From assembly GCA_002359735.1 (NCBI GenBank), contig DENS01000002.1, positions 6,381 to 70,380 on the forward strand: a stretch of 64,000 nt of DNA. The letters run 5' to 3'. The position numbers and the translations under genes are program-made. Shown piece by piece: positions 36,412 to 43,667 of this stretch. The DNA comes from Micavibrio sp. UBA2638. Its GTDB lineage: Bacteria; Pseudomonadota; Alphaproteobacteria; Micavibrionales; Micavibrionaceae. Below the pieces are notes generated by a model. That model made no database searches and was not told where the DNA came from. It worked only from the letters and a program-made list of their open reading frames with translations. Position 1 is the stretch's first letter, and each line of letters starts with the position of its first letter.

Positions 36412-36431
36412 GTGTGGATATACTGTGGACA
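36412..36431. other. GTGTGGATA / CTGTGGACA repeats near right end, candidate integrase arm sites
   Basis: These two 9-mers lie just upstream of int and match the repeats at 27384-27403. They may bind the integrase N-terminal domain and also overlap the int promoter region, which would allow autoregulation. Confidence 0.45.
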
Positions 36432-36499
36432 GGCTATTTTTATGATTTTATAAAAGTTCTGGTGACAGCTTGAAACCGTTGATATACAACAAGTTTAAA

Positions 36500-36576
36500 T
36501 GGTCGGAACGAGAGGATTTGAACCTCCGACCCCTTGCACCCCATGCAAGTGCGCTACCAGGCTGCGCCACGTTCCG
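36500..36576 (-). tRNA. tRNA-Pro(GGG), integration site of the island
   Basis: A complete cloverleaf on the minus strand: acceptor CGGAACG pairing with CGTTCCG, D-arm GCGCAGCCTGGTAGCGC, anticodon loop ATGGGGT (GGG), T-arm with GGTTCAAATCC, and encoded CCA (complement of 36500-36502). Its 3' portion, 36498-36555, is the attR repeat, so the element restored the tRNA on insertion. Confidence 0.95.
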
Positions 36577-36785
36577 ATGAAGGCTTTTTTAAAAGATTTT
36601 ATGACGAAAGGCAACCAATTCTGTTGTGTTTTATAATATTCTTTTGTGACGGCGGCGGGCGGCGGTTTTGAATAATTGACAGATTGCGAGGCGCGCGCTA
36701 ACACTATGGCCTTTAAAAGTATCATGGCGCATAAGATGCATTTGCCGATTTATGCGCCCCATCATGAAACAGGGACACATGCCTC

Positions 36786-37589
36786 ATGACAACCGCGCCA
36801 GCAATTATGCAGGATTTTTCACCGATATTACAGACCATGCCTGATGTGCGCGTGATCGAGCAAAACCATGAGGGGCAGCGCATTTGGGTAAAGCAGGCGG
36901 TGGGATCAAAAAGTAAAGCCTGGCACCGCGTGCAAGCCGCCTTTAGCAAAGTGATCCGAAACCCAATGTTACGGCCCACGGTTTTACAATGCGGGCGTTC
37001 TGGCCTGCGTGAGGAAGCTGCGCGCATTCGCCGCTTTTATGAGGCCGGTTTTCATGTTCCGCAAATTCTGGACCAATGCGAGCAGTACATTGTTCTGTCC
37101 GATCTTGGCGGCACGCTTGAGCGTCATCTGAAAAATTTACGCCGGGACGGTAAGCTGGAGGAATGCAAACCGCTGCTACTCAGTGCAGTGCGGGAACTGG
37201 CCCGCCTGCATAAAGCCGGATTGGTGCATGGCCGCCCGCATGTTAAAGATCTTGTCTATAGTGCGGATAATGGCGGTCGCATCGGATTTTTGGATCTGGA
37301 AGAGGATCCGCAGGCCGTCATGCCGTTCGATTGCGCCTGTTCGCGTGATATCTGGCTGCTTTTGTGTTCCTCTGTGCCTTATTTGAACGATGAGGGCGCC
37401 TATATCGAGACGATGTTTGACGCTTATCAGCAAGAGAGCGGGATGTCCCCTTCCCCGTTTTTGCGCAAATTGTTACGCGCCCTATCCCCGCTTTGCAAAC
37501 TAGCGCGCACGTTAGAGCGGTATATGCATGTTGGTAAGGATGTTCGCAATGCGGCCATCGTGAATGAGCGTTTATTGCTCATGATGTAA
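36786..37589 (+). CDS. LPS-kinase-like protein kinase-fold protein
   Basis: A 267-aa protein of the KdkA/WaaP/RIO-like kinase fold, likely acting on lipopolysaccharide core or a related substrate at the cytoplasmic face. K36 and E76/E77 fit the ATP-binding Lys/Glu pair. The catalytic loop reads H148-GRPHVKD155 where most relatives have HxD-x(4)-N, and the metal site is D170-LE. The altered loop may be a subfamily trait or may indicate a changed mechanism. It is the first gene beyond the tRNA-Pro site, and nothing else in LPS synthesis adjoins it. Confidence 0.65.
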   Translation: MTTAPAIMQDFSPILQTMPDVRVIEQNHEGQRIWVKQAVGSKSKAWHRVQAAFSKVIRNPMLRPTVLQCGRSGLREEAARIRRFYEAGFHVPQILDQCEQYIVLSDLGGTLERHLKNLRRDGKLEECKPLLLSAVRELARLHKAGLVHGRPHVKDLVYSADNGGRIGFLDLEEDPQAVMPFDCACSRDIWLLLCSSVPYLNDEGAYIETMFDAYQQESGMSPSPFLRKLLRALSPLCKLARTLERYMHVGKDVRNAAIVNERLLLMM

Positions 37590-37660
37590 ATGTGAATTGA
37601 TGTGAATGTAAAAAGCAGGTGCCGCGTTTGGCCGTTGCGCTTAATTGCGGCGATTGGAAG

Positions 37661-38146
37661 CTAGTCACTCACCAATTGGCGTAAATCTTTTAATTCGCTC
37701 AACATGTCTTTTAAAACAGTCTTTTGCGCTTCGTTCAGGCCGGGTTTTGGCTGCGGGGCCTGCTGTTTTACGGCGGTCGGTTCAATAACGGCGCTGGCGC
37801 CACCAACTTCCCCTTCCAGAACAGAGTTTTTGCCGTTTTGACGAAACAGCTTTTGCACGCCTTTGATTGTGTAGCCTTCGGTGTATAATAATTCATGGAT
37901 GCGTTTTAGCAGTTCGACATCCTCAGGGCGGTAATAACGACGACCGCCACCGCGCTTGAGCGGGCGAACCTGCGAAAATTTTGTTTCCCAGAAGCGCAGA
38001 ACATGTTGCTGCACGCCCAGCTCATCGGCAACTTCACTAATGGTGCGGAAGGCGCTTTTTGATTTACGGCTTTTATCAACGCCGCTTTTCTTCGCCGGAG
38101 CGATATTGTCGCTTACGCTGTTGTAGGTCTCTGTTTGTGATGTCAT
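37661..38146 (-). CDS. MerR-family transcriptional regulator
   Basis: Cytoplasmic DNA-binding regulator, 161 aa. A winged helix-turn-helix (about residues 30-100) reads FRTISEVADELGVQQHVLRFWETKF, then RRYYRPEDVELLKRIHELLY and GYTIKGVQKLF. Past about residue 105 it is a Pro/Gln-rich linker and a short coiled coil (TVLKDMLSELKDLRQLV). ATG 38146 follows GGAAGGA and is preferred over the TTG 24 nt earlier. It sits after ihfA, the usual end of the plsX-fabH-ihfA-merR cluster of alphaproteobacteria. Confidence 0.9.
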   Translation of the reverse strand: MTSQTETYNSVSDNIAPAKKSGVDKSRKSKSAFRTISEVADELGVQQHVLRFWETKFSQVRPLKRGGGRRYYRPEDVELLKRIHELLYTEGYTIKGVQKLFRQNGKNSVLEGEVGGASAVIEPTAVKQQAPQPKPGLNEAQKTVLKDMLSELKDLRQLVSD

Positions 38147-38209
38147 AGTCTTTGTTCCTTCCTGTTCCAAAATCTATACAGTTTTACGCTTCGCCGGTCT
38201 GCGGCTTTT

Positions 38210-38506
38210 CTAAGCCTTGCCGTTAATGCGATCTTTTAATACGTGCGAGGCGCGAAACACCAATACTTTGCGGGGGGAGATCGGAACCTCTACACCCGTT
38301 TTCGGGTTGCGGCCAATGCGTTCCCCCTTTTCCTTGACAGAGAAGCTGCCGAATGACGATATTTTGACGTTGCCGCCGGTAATCAGAGCATCGGAAATTT
38401 CTTCAATAACAGTTTCCACCAGCTCAGACGATTCATTTCTGGACAGGCCAACTTCTTCGTATACGGCTTCGGCGAGATCTGCGCGTGTGATGGTGCGACT
38501 ATCCAT
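38210..38506 (-). CDS. ihfA: integration host factor subunit alpha
   Basis: DNA-bending nucleoid protein, heterodimer with IhfB; it also assists many phage-type integrases. The 98-aa chain has the HU/IHF fold: TRADLAEAVYEEVGLSRNES at the N-terminus, FGSFSVKEKGERIGRNPKTG and the beta-arm VPISPRKVLVFRASHVL. Position in the plsX-fabH-ihfA-merR cluster supports IhfA over HU. A start GTTT-rich leader contains AAGGAGAAAC before ATG. Confidence 0.9.
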   Translation of the reverse strand: MDSRTITRADLAEAVYEEVGLSRNESSELVETVIEEISDALITGGNVKISSFGSFSVKEKGERIGRNPKTGVEVPISPRKVLVFRASHVLKDRINGKA

Positions 38507-38641
38507 TCGGTTTCTCCTTTTATATTGCTATAGGAATAATTTATGACGCGGGCCGGAATTAATCAATGGGCTTTACGTGGCTATCCCCAATTTTTATCTT
38601 TTTTACAAGGGATAAGGTCTTTTTCTTAAGGTGCGTAATGT

Positions 38642-39619
38642 TTAGAACCGGGCAAGAACGGCCCCCCATGTCAGGCCACCGCCCATGCCCTCAATTAAAA
38701 TCATATCACCGCGCTTGATTTTGCCGCCCTTTACCGCATTATCCAGTGCGAGCGGAATTGATGCGGCCGAGGTATTGCCGTGTTGGTCAACGGTCACAAC
38801 AACCTTATCCATACCCATACCAAGTTTCTTGGCCGTGGATTCAATAATGCGGATATTGGCCTGATGCGGCACAAGCCAGTCAATTTGATCCGGCGTAATG
38901 TCATTGGCCGCCAATGTTTCCTTGACGACATCGGACATATACTGGACGGCATATTTAAACACTTCTTTGCCTTGCATCACAATGTGGCCGGTGGTTTGTG
39001 TGCTGGATGGGCCGCCATCCACATACAGCAGATCTTTTTGCGCGCCATTGGCATGCAAGTGGCTCGAAAAAATGCCGCGATCATCAAGCGTGCCCTGCAC
39101 GTTTTCATCGGCCTGCAGAACAACCGCGCCGGCACCGTCCCCAAACAAAACGCATGTGGTGCGGTCTTCCCAATTCAAAATTTTGCTCATCATCTCTGCG
39201 CCTATGACAAGGATATTTCTGGCTTGGCCGCTGATGATAAAGCTGTTGGCAACGCCGAGTGCATAAACAAAACCGGTACAAACGGCCTGTACGTCAAAGG
39301 CAATGCATTGGGGGATGTTTAAGGCGGCCTGGACTTTCACGGCCACGGATGGAAATGTCTGGTCCGGCGTGGTTGTGGCCACAATGATGCAATCAATACT
39401 GTCTGGTGCAATGTTGCCGCTGTCAAGGGCGTCGCGGGCTGCGGCAATGGCCAGATCGGCGGTGGTTTCGTTTTCTGCGCCAATATGGCGCTGTTTGATG
39501 CCGCTGCGTTGTTCAATCCATTCCGATGAGGTGTCAACAATCGATTCCATATCGGCGTTGGTGAGGATTTTTTTAGGCAGATAACTGCCTGTGGCTTGTA
39601 TAACGGCGCGTCTGGTCAT
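38642..39619 (-). CDS. fabH: beta-ketoacyl-ACP synthase III
   Basis: Starts fatty-acid synthesis by condensing acetyl-CoA with malonyl-ACP. The 325-aa protein has catalytic C114 in AVCTGFVYAL, His in VPHQANIRIIE and Asn in QHGNTSAAS, the full Cys-His-Asn triad. The N-terminus begins AVIQATGSYLPKKILTN. It lies 7 bp after plsX in the standard plsX-fabH order. Confidence 0.97.
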   Translation of the reverse strand: MTRRAVIQATGSYLPKKILTNADMESIVDTSSEWIEQRSGIKQRHIGAENETTADLAIAAARDALDSGNIAPDSIDCIIVATTTPDQTFPSVAVKVQAALNIPQCIAFDVQAVCTGFVYALGVANSFIISGQARNILVIGAEMMSKILNWEDRTTCVLFGDGAGAVVLQADENVQGTLDDRGIFSSHLHANGAQKDLLYVDGGPSSTQTTGHIVMQGKEVFKYAVQYMSDVVKETLAANDITPDQIDWLVPHQANIRIIESTAKKLGMGMDKVVVTVDQHGNTSAASIPLALDNAVKGGKIKRGDMILIEGMGGGLTWGAVLARF

Positions 39620-39626
39620 ATTTGTG

Positions 39627-40679
39627 TTAATCCCTGTAGGCTCCTTCGGCCAGTAATGTTTCCTGGGTCATTAAATGCCCGATATCTTCGCTGATGGTTT
39701 GGATGTATCCTTCCCTGGCAAGGTTGCAGGCCAAACGAATGGCGCTGGATATTCCAAGGGCGTCACTGCCGCCATGACTTTTTACACAAATTCCATTCAG
39801 ACCTAAAAATACCCCGCCATTATACAGGCGCGGATCGACCTTGTTTTTGAACCGCTTTAATGCAAATGCGGATAACAGGCCGCCAATCAGGGCCAATGGG
39901 TCACTGGATAGTGAATTTTTGAATGAGGTCGCAATCATTTTTCCTGCGCCTTCGATGGATTTCAGAGCAATATTTCCGGCGTAACCATCGCTGACGATCA
40001 CATCAACTTCACCGGTCATAATGTCCGTTCCTTCCACAAAGCCTTTATAATGCCCCGGGAAATCAACGTTAGCAAGAATGTTGGCGGCACCTTTGACGTG
40101 ATCTGGGCCTTTGGTGTCCTCGGTTCCGACATTCAACAGCCCGACGCTCGGCACAGCAATTTTCTTTTGTGCCTTGGCAAATACCGCACCCAGAACGGCA
40201 AATTGCGCCAGATTTTCAGCATCCACCAGAACATTCGCCCCCAGATCCAGCATAATAGTTTGCCCTTTCAGGCCGGGAAATATGCTGGCGATGGCCGGGC
40301 GGTGAATGCCCGGAACGGTTTTAAGCACAATTTTGGCAATCGCCATTAAAGCGCCTGTATTACCGGCAGAAACCACAGCATCGGCCTTTCCGTCCCTGAC
40401 GGCCTCAATGGCCAGACGCATTGATGACCCCTTACCGTTACGCAGGGCCGTGGATGGTTTTTCATCGTTGCCAATAAACTTTTCGGTATGAATAACGGTT
40501 GAGACGGCCCGTAATTTACGGTTTTTGGCCAGTATGGGAAGGATCTTCGCCTCGTCCCCGTAAAGAAGAAAATGAATATCAGTTGTGTTCTTCGCGACAA
40601 GTTCAGCCGCCGGAAGTACGGCTTCGGGGCCAATATCGCCGCCCATTGCATCCAGAGCGATTTTTATGGAAGTAGCCAC
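39627..40679 (-). CDS. plsX: phosphate acyltransferase PlsX
   Basis: Converts acyl-ACP to acyl-phosphate for PlsY in phospholipid synthesis. The family N-terminus IKIALDAMGGDIGPEA follows GTG 40679, giving 350 aa, close to the usual length; the longer frame to 40775 would add 32 residues unlike the family. Further signatures: VSAGNTGALMAIAKI, LDLGANVLVDAENLAQFA, and GRPVEGT-like FVEGTDIMTGEVDVIVSDGY split by a short gap. It lies between rpmF and fabH. Confidence 0.95.
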   Translation of the reverse strand: MATSIKIALDAMGGDIGPEAVLPAAELVAKNTTDIHFLLYGDEAKILPILAKNRKLRAVSTVIHTEKFIGNDEKPSTALRNGKGSSMRLAIEAVRDGKADAVVSAGNTGALMAIAKIVLKTVPGIHRPAIASIFPGLKGQTIMLDLGANVLVDAENLAQFAVLGAVFAKAQKKIAVPSVGLLNVGTEDTKGPDHVKGAANILANVDFPGHYKGFVEGTDIMTGEVDVIVSDGYAGNIALKSIEGAGKMIATSFKNSLSSDPLALIGGLLSAFALKRFKNKVDPRLYNGGVFLGLNGICVKSHGGSDALGISSAIRLACNLAREGYIQTISEDIGHLMTQETLLAEGAYRD

Positions 40680-40822
40680 AAGAAATGTATCTCTTTGTTG
40701 TATCTCTTTATTGATTGCTGCCAAATCAAAGCGGCGCCATGCCGCGGAGGAGAGTATAAATGAAATTATGGCCACTGACTAGGGAACTAGATCACGTGGC
40801 CACAATTAATTTCTAAGTGATA

Positions 40823-41002
40823 TTAGTCGCGCTCGGCAAGAACCTGCTTGCCTTTGTACATGCCTGTTTTCAGGTCAATGTGGTGGCGACGCTTTGGTTC
40901 ACCAGTGTGTGAATCTTCCACCCAGTTCTCTGTTTTCAGAGCATCATGTGCGCGGCGCATATTGCGCTTGGATGGTGTGGTTTTTCTCTTTGGTACAGCC
41001 AT
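40823..41002 (-). CDS. rpmF: 50S ribosomal protein L32
   Basis: A 59-aa ribosomal protein: the chain begins MAVPKRKTTPSKRNMRRAH and contains EPKRRHHIDLKTGMYKGKQV near the C-terminus. It is transcribed with yceD and plsX, the usual rpmF context. The four zinc cysteines of some L32 forms are absent, as in many alphaproteobacteria. Confidence 0.95.
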   Translation of the reverse strand: MAVPKRKTTPSKRNMRRAHDALKTENWVEDSHTGEPKRRHHIDLKTGMYKGKQVLAERD

Positions 41003-41101
41003 TTTCTTGTATCTCTTGATAAATTAATTACAAATGAAATGTGTTGATAACGAAAATTATGCCCTATGGCAAGAAAATTATTATATTTTCTGAAATTTCG
41101 G

Positions 41102-41707
41102 CTATTCTTTTCCCTGCTTATCTTTCCATTCCTGCAGCTTCGCAAACGGGTTTTTACGTTCAGGGGCCGGTTCCCTGACGGCGGGCACTTCCCCCTCCCC
41201 CAGTTCAATGCCCTGTTTTGTGGGGTATGGATCAATGGCCAGTGACACAAACTGCATAACAATATCGCCTAAATCCAGCTTGCCATCGATGATCGGTTCC
41301 GGGTCATCCTGTTCGGGCACGATCGGGGCCTCACCATGTTGTTTTTGCATCTCTTTTTGCTGTTTGGCTTTGGTAAATGAGACGGCTTGATCTGTATCGC
41401 CATACCAGGCTTCGAAATCTTCTTCGATATGGGTTTGTATGGGCTCCAGACTGACCACGCATTGTTGCTGTATATCCGCGGCAAAATGCCCGGTTATGTG
41501 AACAACCAGCCCGCCGCGTATGCGTTTTAACGTTAAATCCGCGCTCAGATTGTCAATGCTGTCAATGTCGTAATGCTCCGCCAGCGCCTTTAGTTGCTGC
41601 GCGTTTGGCGTGATGGTCAGGGTCTCAATTTCGTTCCCGGCCTTGTCCGCCTCAATTATGTGCGACCACGGCAGCTCCGCGCCGGGGATTTCCACTGATA
41701 GGGTCAT
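41102..41707 (-). CDS. yceD: YceD (DUF177) family 23S rRNA accumulation protein
   Basis: Needed in other bacteria for normal 23S rRNA levels, and nearly always next to rpmF as here (99 bp away). The 201-aa protein has RIRGGLVVHITGHFAADIQQQCVVSLEPI and, near the C-terminus, a PAPERKNPFAKL segment, the typical RkNPFAaL tail of the family. It overlaps nothing and begins 1 bp after the upstream CBP3-like gene's stop. Confidence 0.9.
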   Translation of the reverse strand: MTLSVEIPGAELPWSHIIEADKAGNEIETLTITPNAQQLKALAEHYDIDSIDNLSADLTLKRIRGGLVVHITGHFAADIQQQCVVSLEPIQTHIEEDFEAWYGDTDQAVSFTKAKQQKEMQKQHGEAPIVPEQDDPEPIIDGKLDLGDIVMQFVSLAIDPYPTKQGIELGEGEVPAVREPAPERKNPFAKLQEWKDKQGKE

Positions 41708-41708
41708 T

Positions 41709-42269
41709 TTAACTCTCCTTCGTCATGGTGCCGGATTCTGGCGGCATAAATGTAATGTGTCCGGCCATAATGTCGTTTATAGGCGCCGATTGCAACTGCG
41801 CAGCATTATTCAGGACATAGGCGGTCATTCTATGCAATGTGTCCGGTTTTTCGAAATGCACAAGGGTATACAGATTGCGATCCAGCGCACTGGCCAGTTC
41901 TTCGCGCGCGTTTTCGTGTTGCAAAGCCTGCTCATAAGCGTGCATGCGGCCGTTAAAGGCCAGCATATGTTTTTTCATGCGTTTGGGAACGCCCATATCA
42001 CCGACGCCAATTTCCCGGTACCCTTCATCAATGTTCAAAAAGGCCGTATCAAAAAGCGCCTGCCCCAATTGGGGGCCACCTTTTTCATCCTTAATCCGGT
42101 TGATAATCAGAAAGATATGCACCAGCAACAGGTCAAACCGCCCCTCCGTCGTGTCAGGCACTTCCAGGTTCTCGTAAAAATACGCATTGCGCGCAGCGTC
42201 CTGAGCGGCAATAAACAGGGCCCAGGATTCTTGTTCATAGCGTTTTTTCGATTTAAACAGTCCAAACAT
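41709..42269 (-). CDS. ubiquinol-cytochrome c chaperone (CBP3) family protein
   Basis: A 186-aa protein resembling the ubiquinol-cytochrome c reductase chaperone family common in alphaproteobacteria before yceD. Visible: AQDAARNAYFYENLEVPDTTEGRF split at start, then GQALFDTAFLNIDEGYREIGVGDMGVPKRMKKH spread over two helices, and the closing HITFMPPES. It probably assists bc1 complex assembly. ATG 42269 follows GGTGAG and removes 11 residues of the longest frame, giving the family-like start MFGLFKSKK. Confidence 0.85.
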   Translation of the reverse strand: MFGLFKSKKRYEQESWALFIAAQDAARNAYFYENLEVPDTTEGRFDLLLVHIFLIINRIKDEKGGPQLGQALFDTAFLNIDEGYREIGVGDMGVPKRMKKHMLAFNGRMHAYEQALQHENAREELASALDRNLYTLVHFEKPDTLHRMTAYVLNNAAQLQSAPINDIMAGHITFMPPESGTMTKES

Positions 42270-42349
42270 TGATTTTTTCTCACCATCGCCTATAAGAAGC
42301 ATATAATATAATTATTCACCGCGTTCATGTATATGTTTGGGAGATAACC

Positions 42350-42805
42350 ATGACTGTAACCAAAAAGCAATTGCTGATCAGTGCCGCCGTTTGTTTTGTT
42401 TCGGGTTTTGTTCTGGCCGGCTGTACACCGACAAAAATGCAGCGCGGTAATATGCTGGAGACCCATCAGCTGGAGCGTGTAGAGGCCGGGAAAAGCTCAA
42501 GATCCGATGTTTTGCGCCTGCTGGGTTCCCCCACGACCGTCGCGCCCTTTAACGATGATATCTGGTATTATATCGGGCAGGAAACCGAAAAGCGTGGCAT
42601 TCTGGACCCCAAAGTGGTGAATGAGCGTATCGTCGCCGTGACCTTTAGCACCGATGGCCTGGTGGAGAGTGTGAACGACGTCAATGCCGATCGCATCAAT
42701 ATACCAATCGAACGCGATGCAACGCCCACGCATGGGACGGAAACCAGCGCCGTACAACAGATATTCGGCAATCTTGGGAAGTTTAACCCGCAGGATGCAC
42801 GATAA
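42350..42805 (+). CDS. bamE: outer-membrane assembly lipoprotein BamE
   Basis: Accessory lipoprotein of the BAM complex that inserts beta-barrel proteins. The 151-aa precursor has a signal peptide with lipobox VLAGC (about residues 21-25), then the SmpA/OmlA domain: VEAGKSSRSDVLRLLGSPT, DDIWYYIGQETEKRG and ERIVAVTFSTDGLV. It is divergent from the CBP3-like gene; this is the usual alphaproteobacterial neighbourhood. Confidence 0.92.
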   Translation: MTVTKKQLLISAAVCFVSGFVLAGCTPTKMQRGNMLETHQLERVEAGKSSRSDVLRLLGSPTTVAPFNDDIWYYIGQETEKRGILDPKVVNERIVAVTFSTDGLVESVNDVNADRINIPIERDATPTHGTETSAVQQIFGNLGKFNPQDAR

Positions 42806-42880
42806 AATTTTATTGACATAATAGATGCTTTGCGTTACAAGGCTTGGCTATATGAAAATTAGACAAGGCAGTATCGTAAC

Positions 42881-43456
42881 ATGTCCGTATTAAAAAAATT
42901 TTTGACGTCCCTTTTTACCGGTGATGATACCGAAAACACAATGCGTAAGGATTTTGCGGCCAGTGCGGCAGAATTGGTGGAGCCGATAATTCGCGCGCAA
43001 AATCATGCCAAGGCGCTGTTTGAAGAGTTTGAGCCGGACGTCCAGAAAATTAATGCGCTGTTGAAGCAGGCCGGCATTGATAAAAACATTGAATGGGAAC
43101 TATCCGGCGAGGACAATACAGAAATTACATTGGCATCGCGCGGCAAAAATAGTCATACGGAACACCTTGTTTTGAAAGCCACAGAGACTGGTAGTTTTTT
43201 CAGTACACACTCGCGCGAACATTGTTTATCAACGGAGATTGGGCCAATAAGATCTAGCAATAAGGGCCCTTGTTACTATATGGGCAGTGATAGCGACAAA
43301 AATATAGATATGATTAATGCCGTTATACAAAATCATATTCTCACAAAAGATGAGGTCAAGAAGGTCGGCTTTACTTTGCATGAGCAGGAGCAGCAAAAAT
43401 ATGCACCGCGCGGACATAGCCGCCCTAATTCCGGGATTGAAATAAAGGGATTTTAA
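42881..43456 (+). CDS. hypothetical protein, 191 aa
   Basis: I do not recognise this protein. It is soluble, helical at the N-terminus (about 1-70) with the stretch DIEWELSGEDN-like NIEWELSGEDNTEIT in the middle and a basic C-terminus. ATG follows AAGGCAG at a distance. It lies 75 bp after bamE and is followed by a clear terminator, so it may share the bamE transcript. Confidence 0.55.
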   Translation: MSVLKKFLTSLFTGDDTENTMRKDFAASAAELVEPIIRAQNHAKALFEEFEPDVQKINALLKQAGIDKNIEWELSGEDNTEITLASRGKNSHTEHLVLKATETGSFFSTHSREHCLSTEIGPIRSSNKGPCYYMGSDSDKNIDMINAVIQNHILTKDEVKKVGFTLHEQEQQKYAPRGHSRPNSGIEIKGF

Positions 43457-43512
43457 ACTAAAGACTGCAAAAAAATTCGCTTTTTACGGAATTTTATGAG
43501 AGACTAACAATG

Positions 43513-43537
43513 AAGGCGCTTTTTGAGCGCCTTTTTT
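43513..43537 (+). terminator. rho-independent terminator
   Basis: AAGGCGCT-TTTTG-AGCGCCTT forms a perfect 8-bp stem, followed by a T-run on the plus strand. It ends the transcript of the 191-aa gene, 57 bp downstream of its stop. Confidence 0.9.
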
Positions 43538-43613
43538 GATACCCCCACCCCCCTAAAATTTACAAACGAAATGACGAAGCCGAATGCGCATGTCATATCA
43601 ATCACTTACACAT

Positions 43614-43639
43614 AAAAAACGGGCCTGATGCGGCCCGTT
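43614..43639 (-). terminator. rho-independent terminator of hppA
   Basis: AACGGGCC-TGATGC-GGCCCGTT forms an 8-bp perfect stem; on the minus strand it is followed by six Ts (complement of 43614-43619). It lies about 29 bp after the hppA stop. Confidence 0.9.
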
Positions 43640-43667
43640 CTTGCGTGCGTTTATACCGTTATTGTGG

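Larger units (their letters stand above)
27208..36555. mobile_element. integrated element in tRNA-Pro, 9.3 kb, with integrase and Type III R-M
   Basis: A 58-nt sequence from the 3' end of tRNA-Pro is repeated exactly at 27208-27265 and 36498-36555, 9,290 bp apart. The right copy is part of an intact tRNA-Pro; the left copy is not. A tyrosine integrase faces away from the right end, about 100 bp from the tRNA. Cargo: res, mod, a polymerase-like protein, a membrane-anchored protein, a structured intergenic region and a GHKL ATPase. No phage structural, conjugation or clear replication-initiation genes are seen, so it is an integrative island, possibly a satellite or remnant. Confidence 0.9.
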
